From positions 62,001 through 126,000 of the forward strand of contig NZ_BDBD01000018.1 in the NCBI RefSeq assembly GCF_001612805.1: a DNA stretch of 64,000 nt, in the 5' to 3' direction. The number at the start of each line of letters is the position of its first letter. Positions within the stretch are counted from its first letter, which is position 1. Of the stretch, positions 53,838 to 63,553 are shown in pieces. The notes below the pieces were generated by a model, which was not told the origin of the DNA, ran no database searches, and saw nothing but the letters and a program-made list of their open reading frames with translations. The position numbers and the translations under genes are program-made. The stretch comes from Nocardia coubleae NBRC 108252. Lineage in GTDB: Bacteria > Actinomycetota > Actinomycetes > Mycobacteriales > Mycobacteriaceae.

Positions 53838-54869
53838 TCAGTCCGAAAGGGCGCGGCGCAGCGAGGATTTCGCATCCGACCACAGGGTGGTGATCAGTTC
53901 GCCCGCTGGTTGCTCGATGCTGAGCGAATGTGCTTGCCCGGCCCACAGATTCACCTGATCCGGGTTGCCCGCCGCCCGGCCCTCGGCGCGCAGAGGGGAA
54001 GTGGCGTAATGGATTTCAGGATAGGCGGCGGGTGCTCCCGCGGTGTGGTCGGTGAGGAACCCGTTGCGGATGCCGCGCGCACGCCGACCGGTGAAGGCGC
54101 GGGTGAGCATGGTCGGTTCGGGGGAGCCGATCGCGCCACGGTGCACCGCGTTGGTTCCGGCTTCCGGGCAGCGCAGCAGGGCCGTGCCGACCTGCGCCGC
54201 CCGTGCGCCCGCGGCGAGAACCGCCGCGACCGCCGCGCCGGTCGCGATGCCACCCGCGGCGACGATCGGGCGATCGGTGGCGGCGGTGAGCAGTTGCAGC
54301 AGGGCGAGCAGGCCGAGGGGGTCGATCGCGTCGTCGGCCGGATCGTCGAGGAAGCACGCGCGGTGCCCGCCCGCCTCGGCCCCCTGGGCGATCAGTGCGT
54401 CGGCGCCCGCGTCGAGCGCGATGGCGGCCTCGGCGGGCGAGGTCACCGTCACCCAGACCTCGGAGCCGACGGCGTGCAACCGGTCCACCTCCACCGCGGT
54501 GGGGCAACCGAAGGTGGTCGACACCACCGCGACCGGCTCCTCGGCCAGCAGGTCGAGCTTGTCCGCCCAGCCGTCGGTGTCGTGCTTGGGCGTGCCGAGC
54601 GGAAACTCGATCCCGAGTTGGGCCAGGTAGCCCGCGTAGGAGGCCGGATCGGCGACCGGGCCCGGCGCGAAGAGGTTCACGCCGAACGGTCCGGGGGTGA
54701 GCGCCCTGGTCGCGGCAATCTGCGCGGCCACCGCCTCGGTGCCGAGGTATCCGGCGGCCAGCTGTCCGAATCCGCCCGCGGCCGACACCGCGGCCACCAA
54801 CTCGGGAGTGGACGGGCCGCCCGCCATGGGCGCGGCGACGACGGGGACGCGCAAGCTCTCGATCACCAT
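53838..54869 (-). CDS. Nitronate monooxygenase-like (2-nitropropane dioxygenase family) flavoprotein
   Basis: This 343-residue FMN-binding TIM-barrel enzyme belongs to the nitronate monooxygenase/2-nitropropane dioxygenase family. It has VPVVAAPMAGGPSTPELVAA at the N-terminus, then IAQGAEAGGH (catalytic His region) and VAAGGIATGAAVAAVLAAGA for phosphate binding. Members oxidise nitronates or act as enoyl reductase-like enzymes. The ATG at 54869 is chosen over the upstream frame. Substrate is not evident. Confidence 0.88.
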   Translation of the reverse strand: MVIESLRVPVVAAPMAGGPSTPELVAAVSAAGGFGQLAAGYLGTEAVAAQIAATRALTPGPFGVNLFAPGPVADPASYAGYLAQLGIEFPLGTPKHDTDGWADKLDLLAEEPVAVVSTTFGCPTAVEVDRLHAVGSEVWVTVTSPAEAAIALDAGADALIAQGAEAGGHRACFLDDPADDAIDPLGLLALLQLLTAATDRPIVAAGGIATGAAVAAVLAAGARAAQVGTALLRCPEAGTNAVHRGAIGSPEPTMLTRAFTGRRARGIRNGFLTDHTAGAPAAYPEIHYATSPLRAEGRAAGNPDQVNLWAGQAHSLSIEQPAGELITTLWSDAKSSLRRALSD

Positions 54870-54988
54870 GCCAAGAGTGTGGCCCGGCGAACCGGTGTCC
54901 AGCCCCCGCGACACCGTCGGCAACACGCCTCGAACCTGGGCCCGTTACTAGTCAACACACGATTCACCTGGGAATTTGCCACCGAAGG

Positions 54989-55016
54989 TTGCGGAATGAT
55001 CACGGCGCGGTACAGT
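54989..55016 (+). promoter_or_regulatory. Candidate promoter of the M23 peptidase gene
   Basis: TTGCGG (54989-54994) and TACAGT (55011-55016) lie 16 bases apart. They would give a leader of about 108 bases before the TTG start at 55131. The leader contains a GATGCCG/CGGCATC stem (55030-55036, 55054-55060). Confidence 0.4.
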
Positions 55017-55130
55017 TCACGTCACGACGGATGCCGAACCGTTACACATAGTCCGGCATCGGGAGAGATCCCAGGTCGATCGCGAGATCGGCTTCGTACC
55101 GTCATTGTCGCCGGACGCTAGGACGAAACC

Positions 55131-55991
55131 TTGTCGCAGCACCGTATGGGCCCCGATTCGATCTCCGTCAAGGCCCTGTTGGCCGACGGTGGCGCCGGAC
55201 GCCCCAGCCGGCACCGCGCCGCGCCCTCGCGCACCGGGCGGGTGCGGGCCGCCGCAGGTGCCGCGGTCGCCGCGGGCGCCCTGGTCGGGACCGCCGCACA
55301 GGTCGTCCCCGCCATCGCCTACGCCGCCCCGCTGCTGCCGACCACCCAGGACGATGTCGAGGAATCCGTCGTTCCCGAGTCGGCCCGCGAAGACGTGAAC
55401 CTCGTCGCCGCGCAGGAAGTCGCCTCCCACGTCGAGGCGCCCGCGCCGGTGCAGGCCGTCGCCGCCCCCATCGCCGCTCCCGTGGCCGCCCCGTTCGGCA
55501 TCGGCAACCTGCCCCCGGAGATCTCCGGCCCGCTGGCGCAGGTCGAAGACATCCTGCAGGGCATCCAGCACCAGGTCGCGCCGCCGCAGGCCGCCCGCCC
55601 GGTCGCCGGTCCCATCAGCTCCGGCTTCGGCGCCCGCTGGGGCGCCATGCACAGCGGCATCGACTTCGCCGACAACCTCGGCGCACCGATCCACTCCGTC
55701 ATGAGCGGCACCGTCGTCGAGGCTGGCCCGGCCTCGGGCTTCGGCCTGTGGGTGCGGGTGCTGCAGGACGACGGCACCACCGCGGTCTACGGCCACGTCA
55801 ACGACATGCTCGTCAGCGAGGGCCAGCGGGTGAACGCGGGCCAGGTCATCGCGACCGTCGGCAACCGCGGCCAGTCCACCGGCCCGCACCTGCACCTCGA
55901 GATCTGGGATCAGGGCGGCGCCAAGATCGACCCGCTGCCGTACCTGGCCTCCAAGGGCGTTCCGATGGAATGGGGCCCGTCGGCTCACTGA
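55131..55991 (+). CDS. Secreted M23-family peptidase (LytM domain)
   Basis: This 286-residue exported protein has an unusually long N-region before its signal segment (VRAAAGAAVAAGALVGTAAQ) with cleavage probably near AIAYA. An Ala/Pro/Val-rich linker (about 75-150) follows. The C-terminal LytM domain has the zinc motifs HSGIDFADN and GPHLHLEIW with intact HxxxD and HxH. It cleaves peptidoglycan cross-links or activates amidases. A TTG start is assumed, since no ATG fits; M-G-P six residues in is an alternative. A hairpin follows the stop. Confidence 0.88.
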   Translation: MSQHRMGPDSISVKALLADGGAGRPSRHRAAPSRTGRVRAAAGAAVAAGALVGTAAQVVPAIAYAAPLLPTTQDDVEESVVPESAREDVNLVAAQEVASHVEAPAPVQAVAAPIAAPVAAPFGIGNLPPEISGPLAQVEDILQGIQHQVAPPQAARPVAGPISSGFGARWGAMHSGIDFADNLGAPIHSVMSGTVVEAGPASGFGLWVRVLQDDGTTAVYGHVNDMLVSEGQRVNAGQVIATVGNRGQSTGPHLHLEIWDQGGAKIDPLPYLASKGVPMEWGPSAH

Positions 55992-56022
55992 GCGGATATC
56001 GCCCGCAAACAGGCACGATCGA

Positions 56023-56051
56023 GTGACGGTGGTTCGTATGAGCCCCGTCAC
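56023..56051 (+). terminator. Hairpin after the M23 peptidase gene
   Basis: GTGACGG (56023-56029) pairs with CCGTCAC (56045-56051) and is followed by TTTG. It may stop read-through into the NRPS gene. Confidence 0.5.
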
Positions 56052-56156
56052 TTTGCCGTTGAACGGGCAACAGTGACAAAGCCTGCGCCGATACTCCTCT
56101 GGGCCCGAGATTCTGGGGGCTACCGGCGCGATCCCGGTATGTGTGTGGACGGTCGA

Positions 56157-56162
56157 TATGAT
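56157..56162 (+). promoter_or_regulatory. -10 box upstream of the NRPS gene
   Basis: TATGAT is a near-consensus -10 element 65 bases before the NRPS ATG. A matching -35 is not evident. Confidence 0.4.
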
Positions 56163-56226
56163 GGCTCGATCTGCACGGTGCGGTTGTGGCCGCGCGTCAG
56201 GCTCGATGAGAGGTGAATGATCCCGC

Positions 56227-59200
56227 ATGGAAACTGCCCGTCGTTCTGCCCGCGGTAACCGCCGTCGCCGGTCGAGCAGTCCGACTTTCGGGCAGTTGCT
56301 GACCGCCGCTGTCGAGTCGTCGGCCGATCGGGTGGCAGTCCGGTTCAATCCCACCGGCGAGCCGGCCGATCAGCGCGAACTCACCTATTCGGAGTTCGAC
56401 CAGCGGTCGGCCCAGCTGGCGCGGGAGCTGATCGGGCGCGGCATCGGCCCCGGCGACGTGGTCGCCATCGGCATCGCCCGCAGCATCGAATCGGTGCTCG
56501 CGGTGTGGGCCATCGCCAAGACCGGTGCCGCCTACGTGCCGGTCGACCCGAACTACCCGGCCGACCGCATCGCCCACATCCTGTCCGACTCCGGTGCGGT
56601 ACTGGGCCTCACCACCACCGCACACCGCGCGGTCCTCGGCACCACGCTGCCGTGGCTCGAGCTCGACGACTCCGCGACCGCCGAGCGGATCGCCGCCCGG
56701 CCCGCGCACCCGGTGTCCTACGCCGACCGCGTCCGCACGCTCGACGAGCGTCATCCGGCGTACCTGATCTACACCTCCGGCTCCACCGGCAAGCCCAAGG
56801 GCGTCGTGGTCACCCACACCGGCCTCGCCCCGCTGGTCGCCGCCGAACGCGAGCACTACGGCGTCACCGCCGATTCGCGCGTGCTGCACGTGTGCTCGCC
56901 GAACTTCGACGTGTCGGTGCTCGAGCTGCTGCTGGCGTTCTCGGCGGGCGCCACCCTGGTGATCGCGCCGCCGCAGGTGTTCGGCGGTTATGAACTGGCC
57001 GACCTGCTGCGCCGCGAGCGGGTGTCGCACATGCTCATCACACCCGGTGCGCTGGAATCGGTGGAGGCGGCCGATCTCGACGATCTGAAGGTCGTCGTGG
57101 TCGCGGGTGACAAGTTCGGCCCGGAACTGGTGGGCCGCTGGGCCGTCGGTGATCGCCGCTTCTACAACGGTTACGGCCCGACCGAGGCGACCATCCTCGC
57201 CACCAGCACCGCGCCGATGGATCCCGCCGCCCCGGTGACGATCGGTTCGGCCATCGCCGGAATCGGTGCGTTCGTGCTCGATTCGCGGCTGCGACCGGTG
57301 CCCGCCGGGGTGATCGGCGAGCTGTACCTGTCCGGTCCCGCGCTGGCGCAGGGTTATCTGAACCGGCCCGCGCTGACCGCGGAGCGTTTCGTCGCGAGCC
57401 CGTTCGGCGCGCAGGCGGGCGACGCCAATGCCCGGCTGTACCGCACCGGCGACCTGGTGCGCCGCAGCGAATCCGGTGACGGTGTCATCGAATACATGGG
57501 CCGCTCGGACTTCCAGGTGAAGATCCGCGGTTTCCGCATCGAGCTCGGCGAGATCGACAACGCCCTCACCGCCCACCCGGACATCGACTTCGCGGCCACC
57601 CTCGGCAAAACGCTGCCCTCCGGCGTCACCGCGCTGGTGTCGTATGTGCTGCCGCGCGCGGGCGCCACCCTCGACATCCCCGCCGTCGACGCGTTCCTCT
57701 CGGAGTCGTTGCCCGGGTACATGATTCCGGCCGCCATCATGGTGCTCGACCGGATCCCGCTCACCCCGGTGGGCAAGCTCGACCGCAACGCCCTGCCGGA
57801 ACCGGTGTTCGCCGCGCGCGAGTTCCGCGCGCCGTCCACCCCGGTCGAGGAGATCGTCGCCGACGTCTTCGCCGCCCTGCTCACCACCGGTGGCGACGAG
57901 GAGATCCGGGTCGGCGCCGACGACGACTTCTTCGAACTCGGCGGCAACTCCCTGCTCGCCGCTCAGGCGGCCACCCGCATCGGCGCCGCGCTCGACACCA
58001 GGGTGCCGGTGCAGGTGCTGTTCGAGGCGAGCACCGTGTCGGCGCTGGCCGAACGGGTGGAACGCCACATCGGCACCGGCTCCGGCCAGGAACTGGTGCC
58101 CCAGGAGCGGCCCGAGATCATTCCGCTGTCGTTCGCGCAGCAGCGGATGTGGTTCCTGAACCGGTTCGATCCGGCCAGTGCCGTGAACAACATGCCCATC
58201 GCGGTGCGGTTGTCGGGCGCGCTCGACGTCGACGCCCTGCGCGCGGCGGTGCGCGACCTGGTGACCAGGCACGAGGTGCTGCGCACCATGTACCCGCAGG
58301 TGGACGGGGCCGGTCAGCAGTTGATTCTGCCGGTGTCCGATCCGCGCGCGGTGCCGGAGATGGCCTGCGAGCAGGTCACCGAGGAGCAGGTGCCCGGGCT
58401 TGTCGCCGAGACCGTCGGTGTCGGCTTCGATGTGTCGCTCGCGCCGCCGATCCGGCTGCGGTTGCTGCGGCTCACCGCGCAGGAGCATGTGCTGATCTGC
58501 GTGGTCCACCACATCGCCGGTGACGGTGTGTCGATGGGCCCGCTCACCCGCGACCTGATGACTGCCTATGTGCAGCGCAGCGCGGGGTCCGAGCCCCAAT
58601 TGCCGCCGCTGCGTGTGCAATACGCCGACTTCACGCTGTGGCAGCGCGCCGTGCTCGGCACCGAGGACGACCCGGAATCGGTGCTGGCGCAGCAGATCGG
58701 CTACTGGCGCACCCAGCTCGCCGGCCTGCCCGACCAGCTCGCCCTCCCGGCCGACCGGCCGCGCCCGTCGGTGGCCACCTACCGTGGCGCCACCTTCGAC
58801 TTCCGCATCCCCGCCGACGTGCACGCCGGGCTGGACAAGCTCGCGCACACCCACAATTCGACGCTGTTCATGGTGGTGCACGCGGCGCTGTCGGCGCTGC
58901 TCGCGCGGCTGTCGGGCAGCACCGATATCGCGATCGGCACGCCGGTGGCGGGCCGTGGTGACGCCGCCCTCGACGACCTCATCGGCATGTTCGTCAACAC
59001 CCTCGTGCTGCGCACCGAGGTGGATCCGGCGATGGGCTTCGAGGAACTGCTCGCCCAGGCCCGCGCCACCGATGTGGCCGCGTTCGGCCACGCCGACGTG
59101 CCGTTCGAGCGGCTGGTCGAGCTGCTCGATCCGGCCCGTTCCACCGCGCGGCACCCGCTGTTCCAGGTGATGCTCGCCTTCCAGAACATGGCGCGCACGG

Positions 59201-62200
59201 CGCTCGAGCTGCCGGGCATGACCGTGAGCGGGGTGGATCTGAGCATCCCGTTCGCCAAGTTCGACCTGCAGTTCGAGATGGTCGAGGACACCGACCGCCA
59301 CGGCGTGCCGCACGGCATCGCGGTCGGCCTGACCTATGCGACCGACCTGTTCGACGCGGCGACCGTGGAAGGTATCGCCGCTCGGTTCGTCCGCCTGCTC
59401 ACCGCCGTCGTCGCCGACCCGGCGGCCCCGCTCGGCGGGCACGAGCTGATGGAGCAGGCCGAGCTGGATCGAATCCTGCTGGGCTGGAACGACACCCGTC
59501 ACGAGCTGGCGCCCGCGCTGCTGCTCGACGGTTACCGCCGTGCGGTGGCCGAACACCCCGATGCGGTCGCGCTCGCCTACGAGGGCACCGAACTGACGTA
59601 CCGGGAGTTCGACGAGCGGGTGAACCGCTTGGCGCGCAAACTCGTCGCCGACGGCGTCGGACCGGAATCGTATGTGGCGCTGGCCGTTCGGCGTTCGCTC
59701 GAGCTGGTGGTCGGCATGTACGCCATCGTCACGGCCGGTGGCGCGTACGTGCCGCTCGACCCGGACCACCCCGCCGAGCGCATCGCCCACATTCTCGACA
59801 CCGCGCAGCCGGTGTGCGTGCTCACCACCACCGCCGACGCGGTCGAGGTGCCCGCCGGAACGCCGGTGATAGCGATCGATACCGTTGCGCTGCAGGGCTT
59901 CTCGGCCGAACCGCTCACGGCGTCCGAGCTGGCGAGTCCGGTCCTGCCGCAGCACCCCGCCTACGTCATCTTCACCTCCGGCTCGACCGGTAGGCCCAAG
60001 GGTGTCGCGGTGTCGCACGCGGCGATCGAAAACCAGATCGCCTGGATGCTCGCCGAATACCCGCTCGGCCCCGGCGATGTGTACCTGCAGAAGACCGCGA
60101 CCACCTTCGACGTGTCGCTGTGGGGCTACTTCATGCCGCTGCGCACCGGTGCGAAGCTGGTCGTCGCCACTCACGACGGGCACCGCGACCCGGCCTACAT
60201 CGCCGAAACCATTGCGGCGCAACACGTCACGATGACCGACTTCGTGCCGTCGATGCTCACCGTCTTCGCCGCGCACACCGCGCCGGGCAGCATTCCCACC
60301 CTGCGCGATGTGTTCGCGATCGGTGAGGCGCTGCCGCCGGAGACCGTCGCCGGCATGCGCGCGGTCTCGGACGCCCGCGTGCACAACCTGTACGGTCCCA
60401 CCGAGGCCGCCGTCTCGGTGACCTACTGGCCCGCCGACGACCCGGGCCGCGGCTCGGTGCCGATCGGTGTGCCGGAGTGGAATACTCAGGTGTACGTGCT
60501 GGATTCGCGGCTGCGCCCGGTTCCCGCGGGCGTCGTCGGCGAGCTCTACCTCGCCGGTGATCAGCTCGCGCGCGGGTATGTCGCCAGGCCGGACCTCACC
60601 GCCGACCGCTTCGTCGCCAATCCCTTCGGTGCGAACGCGCGCATGTACCGCACCGGCGACCTGGTGGTCTGGCGCACGCAGCCAGACGGCCGTGGCACGC
60701 TGGAATACCTGGGCCGCACCGACTTCCAGGTGAAGTTCCGTGGTCAGCGCATCGAACTCGGCGAGATCGAGACCGCGCTGCTCGGTCAACCCGCCGTGAG
60801 CCAGGCCGTGGCGATCGTCGCGGATTCGCCTGCGGGAGAACAGCTCGTGGCCTACGCGGTGCCGAAGCCGGGCGCCACGATCGAACCGGCACCGCTGCTG
60901 GCCGCCATCGGGGAGACGCTGCCCTCCTACATGGTCCCGGCCGCGCTGGTCGCGCTCGACGAACTGCCGCTCAACCCCAGCGGCAAGCTCGATCGCAAGG
61001 CGCTGCCCGCCCCCACCTTCACCGCGGGTGAGTTCCGGGCACCGGCCACGCCGACCGAGGAGATCGTGGCGGGCGTCTACGCCGAACTGCTCGGCATGGC
61101 CCGGGTCGGTGCCGACGACGACTACTTCGCGCTCGGCGGCAACTCGCTGCTGGCCACCCGCGCGATCGCCAGGATCAACGAGGCGCTCGACGCCGACATC
61201 AGCATCCGCGACCTGTTCGAGGCGCCGACGGTGACCGCGCTGGCCGCCCGGATCAGCGCGAGCGGTTCCGGCGCACGGCCCGCCCTCGTCCCGGCCGCAC
61301 GCCCGCAACGGATTCCGCTGTCGCTGGCACAGCAGCGCATGTGGGTACTCAACCAGGTCGACCCCGCCTCGGGCGCCTACAACCTGCCCTTCGCGCTCCG
61401 CCTCACCGGTGACCTCGATGTGGCCGCGCTCGACGCCGCCATCGCCGATGTGCTCGGCAGGCACGAGTCGCTGCGCACCCGTTTCCCCGCCGCCGACGGC
61501 GAGGGCGCCTACCAGGAGATCGTCGCGGTCGCCGAGGTGCTGCCCGACGGCCTGGTCGTGGAGACCACCGACGACGTGCTCGGCCGGGTCGCCGAACTCG
61601 CGGGCGCCGGTTTCGACGTCACCCGTGAGGTGCCCGTCCGGACGCGGCTGCTCACCGACGGATCGTCGGATTCGCTGCTGGTGTTCGTGGTGCACCACAT
61701 CTCCGCCGACGGCGCCTCGCTCGCCCCGCTGGCGCGCGACCTGATCACCGCCTACGTCGCCCGTGCGGGTGGGCAGAGCCCGGCGTGGACCCCGCTGCCG
61801 GTGCAGTACGCGGACTTCGCGCTCTGGCAGCGCGAAGTGGTCGGCGCCGACGACGAGCCGGGTTCGGTGGCCGCCGCCCAGCTCGACTACTGGCGTACCC
61901 AGCTGGCCGGAATGCCGCCGCTGCTCGAGCTGCCGCAGGACCGTCCGCGTCCCTCGGTGCCGAGCCTGCGCGGCGCGACCACCGAGCTGCGGCTGCCCGC
62001 CGAGGTGCATGAGCAGCTGAATCACCTTGCGCGCGAGCACAAGTCGTCGCTGTTCATGGTTGTGCACGCGGCGCTGGCCGTGCTGCTCGCCCGGCTGTCG
62101 GGCAGCACCGACATCGCGATCGGCACCGCCGTCGCCGGTCGTGGTGAGCGGGCGCTCGACGAGCTGGTCGGCATGTTCGTCAACACGCTCACGCTGCGCA

Positions 62201-63504
62201 CCGCCCTCGACCCGGCCGGTTCGTTCGACGAGGCCGTCGACCTGGCCCGCGAGACCGATCTCGGCGCGTTCGCCAATGCCGATCTGCCGTTCGAGCGGGT
62301 CGTCGAGGTGGTGGCGCCGGGCAAGGGCAGCGCGCACAACCCGCTGTTCCAGGTGGCGCTGACCTTCAGCAACAACGAGACCGCCGCACTCGAACTGCCC
62401 GGCCTCACCGTCGCCGCGCTCGACACCGGGGTGTCGGCCAAGTTCGACCTGCAGGTCGACGTGGAGCCGCGCTACACCGACGAAGGCGCGCCCGGTGAGC
62501 TGGTCGCCCTGTTCAACTACGCCACCGATCTGTTCGACGAGGCGACTGTTCGTTCCATCGGCACGCGCTTCGCTCGCATCCTCACGGCGGTGGCCGCCGA
62601 CCCGCAGGTCCGGGTGGGCGACATCGACATCCTCGACGAGAGCGAACGCGCCCGGTTGCTCGCAGGCGCCGCCCAGACGCCCGCGCCGACCACGGCGACC
62701 GGCGGAACCACCCTCACCCAGGCGTTCACCGCCGCCGCCGAGGACGACCCGGACGGCCCGGCGCTGGTCTGGGGCGACGAGCAGCTCGGTTTCGAACAGC
62801 TCGACGCCCGCTCCTCGCGCCTGGCACGCCTGCTGATCGCGCGTGGCTTCGGACCGGGTTCCGGTGTGGCCCTTGCTCTTCCGCGTGGCGCCGACTGGGC
62901 CGTCGCGGTGTGGGCGGTGCTCAAGGCGGGCGCGGCGATCGTGCCGTTCTCGCGGGAGCCTGCGGCCGAGCCGACGGCCAAGATCGGCATCACCACCGGC
63001 ACGGCACCCTCGTCGGAGCTCGACTGGGTGGTGCTCGACGATCCCGCCGTGCGCACCGAACTGTCCACGCAGTCGGCCCGCCCGGTGACCTACGCCGACC
63101 GCACCCGCGCCCTGCGCGGCAGCGACCCCGCCTTCGTCGGCGCCGAGGGTGTGCGCAGCTACGACGACCTCGCCACGGCGGGCTCGCGAGTGCGCACCGA
63201 GGCCGAACTCACCTTCGAATCACGGACCTTCGCCACCGCGACCGACACCTTCGCGGCCGTCGTCGAACCGGTCGCGGCCGGTGTGGCGGGCGCGTCGATG
63301 GTGCTGATCACCGGCGATCCGTCGGCGGCGCTGGCCGAGGAATGGGTGAGTCACCTGTTCGGTGACCGGGCCGGTCTGGACGCGGTGGATACGGGCGAGC
63401 TCGAGGATCTGCGCGCGGTGATCGCCGACGACGCGGCACCCGGCGACGCGGGCCGGGCCGAGGTGGTCCTGGTACTCGCCGAGCTGAGCGCCGCCGCGGT
63501 CTGA
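56227..63504 (+). CDS. Non-ribosomal peptide synthetase, A-T-C-A-T-C plus degenerate A-domain stub
   Basis: This 2425-residue enzyme starts with an Arg-rich tail, then A1 (P-loop YTSGSTGKPKG near 181, GYGPTEAT, NALPEP end), T1 (LGGNSLLAA, Ser about 574) and C1 (VVHHIAGDG near 760). A2 (FTSGSTGRPKG near 1248), T2 (LGGNSLLAT, Ser about 1639) and C2 (VVHHISADG near 1821) follow. Both C domains keep HHxxxDG and look like the LCL type. The last ~265 residues resemble an A domain in their first part (SSRLARLLIARGFG, AVLKAGAAIVPFS) but lack the P-loop and other core motifs and have no T domain. No thioesterase, epimerase or methyltransferase is present. Starting with A rather than C marks this as the initiation gene. 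Confidence 0.95.
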   Translation: METARRSARGNRRRRSSSPTFGQLLTAAVESSADRVAVRFNPTGEPADQRELTYSEFDQRSAQLARELIGRGIGPGDVVAIGIARSIESVLAVWAIAKTGAAYVPVDPNYPADRIAHILSDSGAVLGLTTTAHRAVLGTTLPWLELDDSATAERIAARPAHPVSYADRVRTLDERHPAYLIYTSGSTGKPKGVVVTHTGLAPLVAAEREHYGVTADSRVLHVCSPNFDVSVLELLLAFSAGATLVIAPPQVFGGYELADLLRRERVSHMLITPGALESVEAADLDDLKVVVVAGDKFGPELVGRWAVGDRRFYNGYGPTEATILATSTAPMDPAAPVTIGSAIAGIGAFVLDSRLRPVPAGVIGELYLSGPALAQGYLNRPALTAERFVASPFGAQAGDANARLYRTGDLVRRSESGDGVIEYMGRSDFQVKIRGFRIELGEIDNALTAHPDIDFAATLGKTLPSGVTALVSYVLPRAGATLDIPAVDAFLSESLPGYMIPAAIMVLDRIPLTPVGKLDRNALPEPVFAAREFRAPSTPVEEIVADVFAALLTTGGDEEIRVGADDDFFELGGNSLLAAQAATRIGAALDTRVPVQVLFEASTVSALAERVERHIGTGSGQELVPQERPEIIPLSFAQQRMWFLNRFDPASAVNNMPIAVRLSGALDVDALRAAVRDLVTRHEVLRTMYPQVDGAGQQLILPVSDPRAVPEMACEQVTEEQVPGLVAETVGVGFDVSLAPPIRLRLLRLTAQEHVLICVVHHIAGDGVSMGPLTRDLMTAYVQRSAGSEPQLPPLRVQYADFTLWQRAVLGTEDDPESVLAQQIGYWRTQLAGLPDQLALPADRPRPSVATYRGATFDFRIPADVHAGLDKLAHTHNSTLFMVVHAALSALLARLSGSTDIAIGTPVAGRGDAALDDLIGMFVNTLVLRTEVDPAMGFEELLAQARATDVAAFGHADVPFERLVELLDPARSTARHPLFQVMLAFQNMARTALELPGMTVSGVDLSIPFAKFDLQFEMVEDTDRHGVPHGIAVGLTYATDLFDAATVEGIAARFVRLLTAVVADPAAPLGGHELMEQAELDRILLGWNDTRHELAPALLLDGYRRAVAEHPDAVALAYEGTELTYREFDERVNRLARKLVADGVGPESYVALAVRRSLELVVGMYAIVTAGGAYVPLDPDHPAERIAHILDTAQPVCVLTTTADAVEVPAGTPVIAIDTVALQGFSAEPLTASELASPVLPQHPAYVIFTSGSTGRPKGVAVSHAAIENQIAWMLAEYPLGPGDVYLQKTATTFDVSLWGYFMPLRTGAKLVVATHDGHRDPAYIAETIAAQHVTMTDFVPSMLTVFAAHTAPGSIPTLRDVFAIGEALPPETVAGMRAVSDARVHNLYGPTEAAVSVTYWPADDPGRGSVPIGVPEWNTQVYVLDSRLRPVPAGVVGELYLAGDQLARGYVARPDLTADRFVANPFGANARMYRTGDLVVWRTQPDGRGTLEYLGRTDFQVKFRGQRIELGEIETALLGQPAVSQAVAIVADSPAGEQLVAYAVPKPGATIEPAPLLAAIGETLPSYMVPAALVALDELPLNPSGKLDRKALPAPTFTAGEFRAPATPTEEIVAGVYAELLGMARVGADDDYFALGGNSLLATRAIARINEALDADISIRDLFEAPTVTALAARISASGSGARPALVPAARPQRIPLSLAQQRMWVLNQVDPASGAYNLPFALRLTGDLDVAALDAAIADVLGRHESLRTRFPAADGEGAYQEIVAVAEVLPDGLVVETTDDVLGRVAELAGAGFDVTREVPVRTRLLTDGSSDSLLVFVVHHISADGASLAPLARDLITAYVARAGGQSPAWTPLPVQYADFALWQREVVGADDEPGSVAAAQLDYWRTQLAGMPPLLELPQDRPRPSVPSLRGATTELRLPAEVHEQLNHLAREHKSSLFMVVHAALAVLLARLSGSTDIAIGTAVAGRGERALDELVGMFVNTLTLRTALDPAGSFDEAVDLARETDLGAFANADLPFERVVEVVAPGKGSAHNPLFQVALTFSNNETAALELPGLTVAALDTGVSAKFDLQVDVEPRYTDEGAPGELVALFNYATDLFDEATVRSIGTRFARILTAVAADPQVRVGDIDILDESERARLLAGAAQTPAPTTATGGTTLTQAFTAAAEDDPDGPALVWGDEQLGFEQLDARSSRLARLLIARGFGPGSGVALALPRGADWAVAVWAVLKAGAAIVPFSREPAAEPTAKIGITTGTAPSSELDWVVLDDPAVRTELSTQSARPVTYADRTRALRGSDPAFVGAEGVRSYDDLATAGSRVRTEAELTFESRTFATATDTFAAVVEPVAAGVAGASMVLITGDPSAALAEEWVSHLFGDRAGLDAVDTGELEDLRAVIADDAAPGDAGRAEVVLVLAELSAAAV

Positions 63505-63508
63505 AACC

Positions 63509-63553
63509 ATGACCGAGGCAGTTTCGGTGACGGATGAGGTGGATTCGCGATGA
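63509..63553 (+). CDS. 14-codon mini-ORF between the two NRPS genes
   Basis: ATG 63509 opens a 14-residue frame (MTEAVSVTDEVDSR) whose TGA overlaps the ATG of the second NRPS gene by 4 bases. It lies 4 bases after the first NRPS stop. It may only pass ribosomes on by translational coupling. Short length makes it uncertain as a real protein gene. Confidence 0.35.
   Translation: MTEAVSVTDEVDSR

Noticed and set aside
54870..55130. A ydaO (c-di-AMP) riboswitch upstream of the M23 peptidase, as seen with other actinobacterial wall hydrolases.
   Set aside because: The conserved ydaO core blocks are not found; only a simple 7-bp hairpin is visible.
56197..62337. A 2046-codon open frame on the minus strand opposite the NRPS gene.
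   Set aside because: It is a GC-bias shadow of the NRPS: the protein is Arg/Gly/Val-rich low complexity with no domain pattern, while the plus strand carries intact A, T and C domains.
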